From NCBI GenBank assembly GCA_017527155.1, contig JAFXQI010000046.1, positions 1-46,792 of the forward strand: a DNA stretch of 46,792 bases. The letters are read 5' to 3'. The position numbers and the translations under genes were made by a program. This document shows positions 34,001-43,000 of this stretch, piece after piece (within the stretch, counting starts at the first letter, position 1; every line of letters begins with the position of its first letter). Source of the stretch: Kiritimatiellia bacterium. Its GTDB lineage: Bacteria; Verrucomicrobiota; Kiritimatiellia; CAIQIC01; Lenti-01. The notes under the pieces were generated by a model, which was given only the letters and a program-made list of their open reading frames with translations, was not told the origin of the DNA and did no database searches.

Positions 34001-37000
34001 CCATGAATTTCACGGTTCCCAACTGCGCGGACAGGGACAGGTCGTCCCCGTTCCGGTCGTCGTCGAGGTCGGTGAGGGTCGCGTTGACGGCCATGTCGGC
34101 GGTCCAGGCGGCGAACTGGTCCTGGACGAACGTGTTGGCCCACAGCGCGGAGAGGTCGTAGTGGAACGTGTTGGTGGCGGCGGGGAGGCCGGCGGCGCCC
34201 TCCGTGACGTCGGCGCCGGAGTAGGCGACGGACTTGGCGGCCCCGCCCTCCGTGTAGCCCAGCGCGAGCGCGGTGGTCGTCCACCCGCTCTGGTCGTACC
34301 CGTCGATGTCCAGGTACGCGAGCGTCTGCGAGTCCCGCTTCGCCTCCTCCATCTGGTGGTCCGTGACCACGATCTGCACGCTCGTCCCGCTGCCGTTGTA
34401 GGCCTGCCCGGACCGGTTCCCCAGGCGGATGCCGACCGGACCGCCGAACTTGGCGCCCAGCGAAGGCGCCTGGGTGTCGTCGTCGTACAGCTCGAAGCCC
34501 TTCTCGACCGTCACCGGCAGCGCGTCGTCGGTCCGGTCGCGGTCGTAGTCGTGGACCGTGCTCGCCAGCACGTACTCCCGGCTGCCCGAACCCGTCAGCT
34601 TCTCCGAGAGCGTCAGGTCCTGCTTGGGCACGTCGGCGGTCTGCAGCGAGAGCTTCGCGCCCCGTTCGCCGTTGGAGAACTCCGTCGTCTCCGCCCCCCA
34701 CGTCGCCACCTGCACGGAGACGTTGTCGACCGCGATTTCAGTCCCCCCGGCCGTTTCCTGCGCGATTTCGACTTCCACGCTGCGCACCAGCGTGCTGTCC
34801 GCGGACCACGGACCGATCTCGTGGCGCCGCCAGCCGACCACCGGCTCGCAGGGGAACACCTTTTCGAGCAGCGTGCTGCCGCCGGAATCCTTCAGCCGCA
34901 CGGTCGCGGCCAGGCCGTTCGCCCCGCCGCTCCCGGAGGCGACGGTGGCGCGCGTTTCGAACACGCCGCTGACGGTCACGCCCGACACCTGGGCCGCCGT
35001 CATGCCCTCCAGGGAGGCGGCGAACGTCTTCCGGGCCGAGGAAGCCGTGTCGTCGCCGCCGGCCAGCTTGAGCACGTGCCCGTGGTTGCCGGTGCCGGTC
35101 GCCTCCTCCACCGTGGCGCCCGTCAGGGTCCACGTCGTGGGGGCGGCCTCGAAGTCGCCGTCCGCCAGGTGCGCGTACGCCGCCTTGCGGATCCTGGAGA
35201 GGGTGAAGGCCCCGGACGCGAACACGCCGGAATGCGCCGTGTCGGCCTCGGGATAGGACAGCGAGTACGTCGGTGCCTTGTCGCCGGTCAGCCACAGCCC
35301 CGACTTGTCCGTGTCGTATCCCGTCGGCTCCCCGTCCACGACCTCCAGCGCGTTCTCCCACGTGTGGTGCCGCAGGTCCCCGTCCGTCACGTCCATCCCC
35401 CGCGGCGTCATCGTGATGCCGAGCAGCTTGACCTTGTTGATGCCCCAGTTCCCGCCGCCGTTCGCCCCGTAGGCGTACAGCCGGTACCGCCACGTCGTCC
35501 CCTCCGCGTTCTCCGTGCCGGCCCAGTTCATCACCACGTTCTTGATTGTCACCTGGTTCGCGTCCGTCGAAGAGTCCGTCATCTTTTCGACCACCAGGTC
35601 CTCCACCAGCGGATGTTCCGTGTTGTACGAGTCCTGGAGCACCACGCTCACGTCCGTCAGCAGGAAGCCCTGCGACCCGTTGACGCCGGTGGCCTCCCAC
35701 GTCACCGTGAAGTTCCCCGCCTGGTCGGTCGGCAGTTCGAAGCTCACCACCTCGTAGTTCTTGTACTTCGCCGCCGCGGACTCCGCGAAGTCGGCGCTGT
35801 TGTGGGTCTGGACGACGGTCCGCGCCCCCGCCCCGATCCGGTACCCGACCGTCAGCGACGCCCCCGCCTTGGGTTCCCCGATCCGTCCCACCCGGTACTG
35901 CACGCGCGTCATCGCCCTGCCGTTCGAGTTCGGCTGGAAGGACGGGCTTGCGAGCGACGCCGACCCGCCCGTGCTTTCCAGCGTGAAGCGCGGGATCCCG
36001 CCTACCTTCTCGAACACCCCGCCCGCCACGTCCCAGACCGGATCCTTCTGCCCGTCGGAGGTCACCGCCGCCAGCGTCGTCACGTTGGCCGCCTCCTGGA
36101 CCGTCAGCGTGTACTTCGTCGGCCCCGTCCCCGTCACGCGGTTGTCGAACTGCAGCGTGTCCGCCGTCCACCGCGTCCCGTTCTCCCCGCTCACGTCGAA
36201 CTGGAAGTATTTCGCCCCCGCCGCCGTCCGGTACGTCGCCCCCTGCATCCCGCCTGCCAGTTGCATGTAGCGCATGCTCATGGCGCTCCAGTCCTGACCA
36301 TCCGGCACGGTCCCGCGTGAGTCCAGCCACGTCGCGCTCTCGCTCGAGTCGCTCGGCGACCCCACGCTCCACGCCGTCATGTTCTCGGCCGAAATCCCCT
36401 TCAACCCCGAGTTCGTCGCCCAGTCGGCGGGGCTGGCCGTCTTCCCCGTCCATTCCCACGACCCCAGCGCCCCGAACTCCACGTAGTTCGTCCCCGACCC
36501 CAGCAGCGCGTAGCCCGGGCTGACCGGCGCCGTCGCGTCGTCGTCCGTCAGCAGGAGCGTGCCGAAGGTGACCTCGGCGTCGGCCTGGTCGCCGTCGCGG
36601 TCGTTGTCGCAGTCCCAGGCGTGGAGCTGGACGAGGTTGGTCACGCCGTCGCTGTGGTGGCCCATGTAGTCGAGGAGGTTGGGGACGCCGAAGAGCGCGC
36701 CGAGGCTGTCGGCGGTGACGGTGCCGAAGTCCCAGGCGAGGATGGTGTCCAGGCCGGTGCCGAGGCCGGTGGTACTGCCGCCGCGGCGGGTCAGGGTGCT
36801 CTTTCCGGAGGCGTAGGCCGCGGTGTTCTCGGCGGAGGTGGCCCACCCGTCGTCCGCGGGCTCGTAGTAGGTCTTGCCGGCCGTGACGGCGGTGTCGGCG
36901 GTCGCCGCGTACGTCCCGCCGGCCCACTCGTACCAGCCCTGCGCCGACGGATCGCCCGAGGGCGACTCCACCGCCGCGTACCCCGTCGCGTTCCAGCTCC

Positions 37001-40000
37001 GCGCCCGGAACGCCGTGTTCGTCAGCGTCCGCGTCAGCCGCGCCCCGCCGTACTCGGTCGTCACGGCGGTCGTCGCGGCCGCCCCCAGCTGCAGGCCGCT
37101 GGTGGTGTGCAGGTCGTAGGCGTTGAAGAGGAACGTCAGGGGCAGCCCGCCGGCGAGCATCGCGTCCGTCAGCTGGTACGTCACCCCCTGCCCCGTCCCT
37201 TCCAGGCGCGGCAGCAGCTTGTTCCCGCCGTGCATCGCCGTCCAGTCCCGTGCCTCCGCCTGCGTGACCGCCTGCGTCGCGACCACCAGCGACGGCGCGA
37301 ACGCCTCCCCGTCGTCGGCGGCCGACCACCGCGTCGCGGAAGCCACCGGCCCTTCGCTGTCGTCGTCGCGCACCGGAATGTGGATCAGGCGGTTCGTCGT
37401 GATGTTCCGCGCGTAGCTCGGCCCGTCGTTGCACGAGCCGCTGGACTCGTCGGTGTCGGCGGAATAGTGGGCATGGCTGTGTCCCTCCGAGGGATTCGAG
37501 TCGTCGTGCCATTCCTCGCCGCGCATCCACCCGTCGGGGACCGTGTTCCCGTCGCCGTAGGCGTTGTCGTCCTCGGCGGAGACCGTCAGGTACAGCGACA
37601 CGTCCGGATCGTAGGCCGGCAGCTTGAACGCCTGCGAGACGAAGTTCGTGATGCACGGCACCCCCGCGTTCGCGTCCGTCCCGTGCGTCGCGTCGTCCCA
37701 CCGCGTCTGGCTGGGCAGGAACGGCAGGTCCTTGTCGTACACGAAGGTCCAGCCGGAGGTCGTGGTCTTCCCGCCGTCCACCGTCGGCAGCTCCAGCGTC
37801 GCGTTCCACTCCCAGTCGATTCCCTCGGCCTGCAGGGTCGGCCGGGCCGGATACTGGTGCGTCGTGTCCACCAGCATCAGGTCCCAGTTCGGGCTGACGC
37901 GCCCGAAGGGTTTCGGCGGCGTGTCCCCCGTCTCGCCGAGGATGTTCCAGGTGAAGGCGCCCTCGCCGCCGCCCGGCGTGTAGCCGTCCAGCCCGAGTCC
38001 CTGGGAGACGCGGGCGGCGTAGCGCGTCGTCGCCGTGTAGCCGCTGTCCCACGAATGGTTCGTCGCGTAGACCCCGCTCGGGTCGTTCCATTCCAGCACG
38101 AAGCCGAACGTCGGCGCCGTCCCCGAACTGTACACCTCGTCCACCACCGCCAGCGCGTCCCCGCTCGCCTCCACGTCATCGCGGTACCCGTCCGTGTTGT
38201 CCAGGAACTTGGCGACCTCCGTCCCCACGTACAGCAGCTTCGGCTCCGGCCCGTCCAGGTCCTTCTGCCCCTCGACGCCGTAGCGGCGGATCGTCCCGGC
38301 GGAAAGCTGCCCGCTGTCGTCGCGCGCCCGCACCCGCCACCAGAACTCCGTCCCCGTCGTCTTCGGCCGGTAGCTCGTGTTGCCGGCCCCCTTGAGGTTG
38401 ATGCGGTAGAGGACCTTGCCGTTCTCCGTCCCGCCGCCGAGGCCGTTGAGCGTCTCGCTGTCCTCGGCCAGCTCGAACAGGTATCCCGTCACGAACCCCT
38501 TCGCGTCCTGGTCGCTGCTCTGCGTCCACTCCAGCGTCGGGCTCCCGTGCCCGCTCGTGGCCCCCGAGAACGCCGGTTCCGTCGGCAGCCGGTTCGCGGC
38601 CACGCCGGCGGCGTCGAAGCCCACGTCCGCCCAGAAGTTCACCTTCTTGTCCACCAGCCCCTCGTCCCACGCGCCCAGGTCCGCGCCCGCGTCGTTCACC
38701 CCGTACGGCACGAACTCCATCGCGTCCACGGCCGCGCTCGTCCCCTCCCCGATGTCCACCGTCGCCTTCGTGTCCTGGTTCCACCCCTTCGCGTTGGCGA
38801 ACGTCGCCACGCTGAACCGCCCCGTCGTCACCGCGCTCCCGGCCGCCGTCAGGCCCAGGTCCGCCCGCGCCACGCGCCATTCGATGCACGGGTCCGTCGC
38901 GGCCCCGGCCGCCGCCACGCTCCACCCCTCCGTCGGCGGCGCGTACCACTTCGCCCCGTCCTCCGCGTACATTTCCACCTGCCACGTGTTCTCGCTGCCC
39001 CCCACCCAGTGCACCGCCATCTGGCGCGACGCGTACCGCTCCGCCGCCGTCCCGTGGTACCCGTCCCCGAACGTCGTCGCGCTCTCGTCCCCCAGCCAGT
39101 TCATCGCCGTGCTCCCCGCGTCCAGCCGCGTGTCCACCCCCACCGCGACGTACGCGTCCTGCAGGTCGATCGTCTTGCCGGCCGCCGCCGCCGCCTGCCG
39201 GCCCAGCCGCACCAGGAAGTACACCCACGTGTCGTCCGCCTTCACCCGGAACTCGTCCAGGTCCCCTGCCAGGCACGCGTCCGAATTCTTCCGCAGGTCC
39301 CCCTTCTTGTCGTTCCACACGAACTCCCCGTCCGACACGTCCGCGCTGTTCCACGTCGCCGCCGCCGTCCCCTCCCAGTCGCTCCCGTCCCCGTCGATCT
39401 CCGGCATCGCCGCCGACCCCGCCGCCGTCGTCGCGTTCGCCGTCCGCCGTCCCGCCGGCGACCCGCCCAGCGTCGAATAGTACCCGTTGTTCGCCGTGAA
39501 GATCGCGTAGTCGTACCGCGTGCTCGCGCTCAGCCGCGTGTCCGCGAACTCCGTCCCCGTCCCCCGGTAGATCACCGTCGCCGTGTGCGTGCTGAAGGCG
39601 AACGTCTGCCCCACCGAGTACGTCGTCCCCTGCGCCGGTTTGAGGTTGGCGACCGATGCCGCCGCCGAACTCGACAGCCGCACCACCAACACCTCGTCGA
39701 ACGTCCGCCCCCCCGCCGAGTACGGCGTCCACGTCAGGTTCACCTTCGTCGCCCCCGCCGCCGTCGCGCTGAACGCCGCCGGCGCCGTCAGCGCGCTCAG
39801 CTCGTACGTGTGCTTCGTGTACGCCGCGTCCGTGTGGTCCATCGAATACATCGTCGTCCCCCCGCCGCTCACCGCCCCGAACCCGTACAGCGGCGTCGTC
39901 GCCACGCTCTCGATCTGGTGCCGCCCGTGCCACACCGTCACCGTGTCGCTCTCCTCCTTCCCGGCGTACGTCGCCTCCGTCGCCGCCGCCTCGAACGCCG

Positions 40001-43000
40001 CCGCCGTCGGAGACGCGCCGGCCAGCAGCGCCGACTTCGCCCCCTGCCGCTCGCCCACCGGACGGCTCCGCACCGCGTTCGTCACCCAGTCGCCCAGGTA
40101 CGCCGTCGTCGTCTGCCCGTCCATCCACACGTACTGCGGCGGCACCCCGCCCAGCAGGTCGTCCCACGAGTCCCCGAACCGCACCTCGTCGAAGTACACG
40201 TCCCCGATCTGCTCCGTGTACAGCGACCCCGCCTGCAGCTGGATGCTCCGCACGTTCGCCAGGTACGCCCCGCCCCAGTGCGCGTGCCAGCTCGTCGGCT
40301 CCGTCGCCTCCAGCGTCGCCCCCACCGCGTACGCCTTCGCGTCGATGTCCGCGTACCCCGCCGCCGTCCACTTCACCCGCGCCACCACCAGGTACGCGTT
40401 CTCCGCCCCGCCCGTTTCCGACAGCGCATTCAGCGTCCCGCTCGCCCCCGACCCCACCGAAGGCGTCCCGCCCGACGACGTCGCCGCCTCGATCCCCAGC
40501 CGCGTGTGCGACAGGTTCCCGTCCGCGTCCGCCGTCGTCCGCCCGATGAACACCCCCTGGCTCCCGCTCGTCGTGTCGATCAGCTTCAGCCCCGCCCACC
40601 GGTTGTTCCCCTGCCACGAATACGCCATGCGGAACGCCACGTAGAACGCGTTGTTGTACTGCCCGCCCCACGCGTCCCCGCCCGTCTGCCGCTCCAGGCA
40701 CCCGCTCCCCCCCTCGCCCGGATTCGACAGCTTCAGCGCGTTGCCCGCCTCCGTCGCGTTCCCGATCGTCCCCGCGATGTCCACCGTCGAGACGACCTCC
40801 GACGGCCGCACCGGCTTCCACGTCCCCGCCACGACCGACCATGCCGCGCCCCACCCCTGGCCGCCGGTCCACGTGCTCCCCGACGCCGCCACCCCGTTCG
40901 TGTAGCTCATCGTGTCCAGGTACTCCCCGCTGTCGTACGTCCCCGTCGCCACCGGACTCCCCGTCGCCGCCGTGTAGTTCGGCGAATACTCCGTCGAATT
41001 CTTCGCGTACGCGAAATACCCGTGCTCCGACCCCGGCGCCACCACGTGGTCCACCGTGCAGCTGTTCCCCGCCGTCGCGTTCGCCACCGCGATCACCTTC
41101 GCGTTCCCCGCCGTCGCCCCCGGCGCCCCGCTCTTCAGCGCCTGTTCCGCGCTCGTCAGCGTCGTCAGGTCCCCGCCCGACTTCGCGATCACCACGATCT
41201 GCTTCGCGTTCGCCGGTGCCGTGGCCGTCACCCGCACCAGTTCCTTCCCGGCCGATGCCGCCGACAGCACCGCGATGTTCTCCGGCGTCAGCACCGCCTG
41301 CCCCAGCAGCGCCTCCCAGCTCGTCGCCACCCGCACCTCGTCGAAGTACACGTCGCCCACCGCCCCTTCGGTCGCGCCCGCCAGCAGCCCGAACCGCGAC
41401 AGGCTCGCCGGCCGGCTCCCGCTCGGCACCGTGTACGTCACGTCCCACGAGCCCGGCTCGTCCGTCGGCACCGTCGCCCCGTGGTAATACCCCTTCACCG
41501 AAACCATGCCCGTCGAGAAGTCGTACTTCAGCACCACCAGGTAGTCGTTGTCGTCGTCCCACTGGAACGGGTTGATCTCGAACGACCCCGAGCGCGTCTT
41601 CTGGTCGTACGCATCGATCCCCAGATGGTAGTCCTCCCCATCGGACCAGATGTGGCCCGCCTTGATGCCCACCCCGCTGCCGTTCCCCAGCCCGATCTGC
41701 GCCCACTTCTTCCCCCCCTGCCACTGGTAGCTCAAGATCGCCGCCGCGTAGACCGACCCGCCCGACACCGCCGCGAAGTCCCGCGTCGCCTCCGTCTGGT
41801 ACGTGTTGCCCGACAAGTCCGTCTTGATCCGGTTCCCCGTGTTGTTCGGGTAGCTCGTGTAGTTCGGGAACACCGGGATGTTGCTCCCCGACTGGCTCAC
41901 GATGGTCGGCGCCGTCGTCCCCCCCGTGTCCCACGCCCCGCTCCACCCGTGCTCCCCGTTCAGCCCGTTCAGGCTCACCCCGTTCGTGTAGCTGAACGTG
42001 TCCACGATCTCCTCCGCCCCGAAGCTCCCCATCGTCACCGTCTGCGACGAAACCTCCGAATACGTCGTGCTCACGTACGAATACAACCGGTACGTGTGCG
42101 TGCTCCCCGACGCCACCACGTGTTCCAGCGTCCCGTTTGCATTCCCCTTCCACAGGATCTTCCCGCCCCCCAGCGTCCCGCCCACGTTCCCCGGCGCCGT
42201 GCTCGGCGTCGCGCTCCCCCCGTCCAGCAGCACCAACCCCGTCATCGCCCCGCTCGGCTTCGTCATCGTCAACCGCACCATCGTCTTCCCGTCCGCCGCC
42301 GCCGCCAGCGTCGGCGTGTTCGGCAGCGTGTAGCCGCTGGCGCTGCCGTATTGAGTCGTGTAATAGTTCACCGTCGTCCCGCTCCCGTTGTAGGCGTACG
42401 CCCGGATGAAATACTGCGTCCCCGCCGTCAGCCCCGTGACCTCCACGCTCGTTCCGTCGCCCACCATCACGATCCGCGCCTTGCTGTCAAGCTGCGGCGC
42501 GCTCGTGTACACGCGGTTTGCGCTGTACGAGGTCCCGTCCGACGGCGCCGCGAAGTAGCTCGACTCGTTCCCGCCCGTGTTCATCTCGATCAGCGTGTAC
42601 GCCGAATTGTTTCCCATTGTCTTCACCGAAATCGTCATCGTCGTCGCCGTCCGCGACGCAATTTCGATGGTCGGCCGCCCTGTCGGCTCCGCCGCCAGCA
42701 CCTTCACCGTGCAGCTCGCCGTCGCCGATGCGTTCCACAAATCGTTCCCCTCCGCCTTCGCGCTGATCGTCACGCTCGCCGCCTCCGCCACGCCCGTCAC
42801 CGTCCCCCCGCTCACCGTCGCCTTGCTCGTGTCCGAACTCGTCCACGTGATCGTCCCGTTCGCGGCCGACGGACTCCGCGTCGCCGTCAGCGTCGTCGTC
42901 CCCCCCACCGCGATCGTCGCCGACGACTTGTTCAGCGTCACCGTCTGCGTCCCCTTGTTCACCGTCTTGTTCACCGTGGTCGACTTCGAATTCCACAGGT

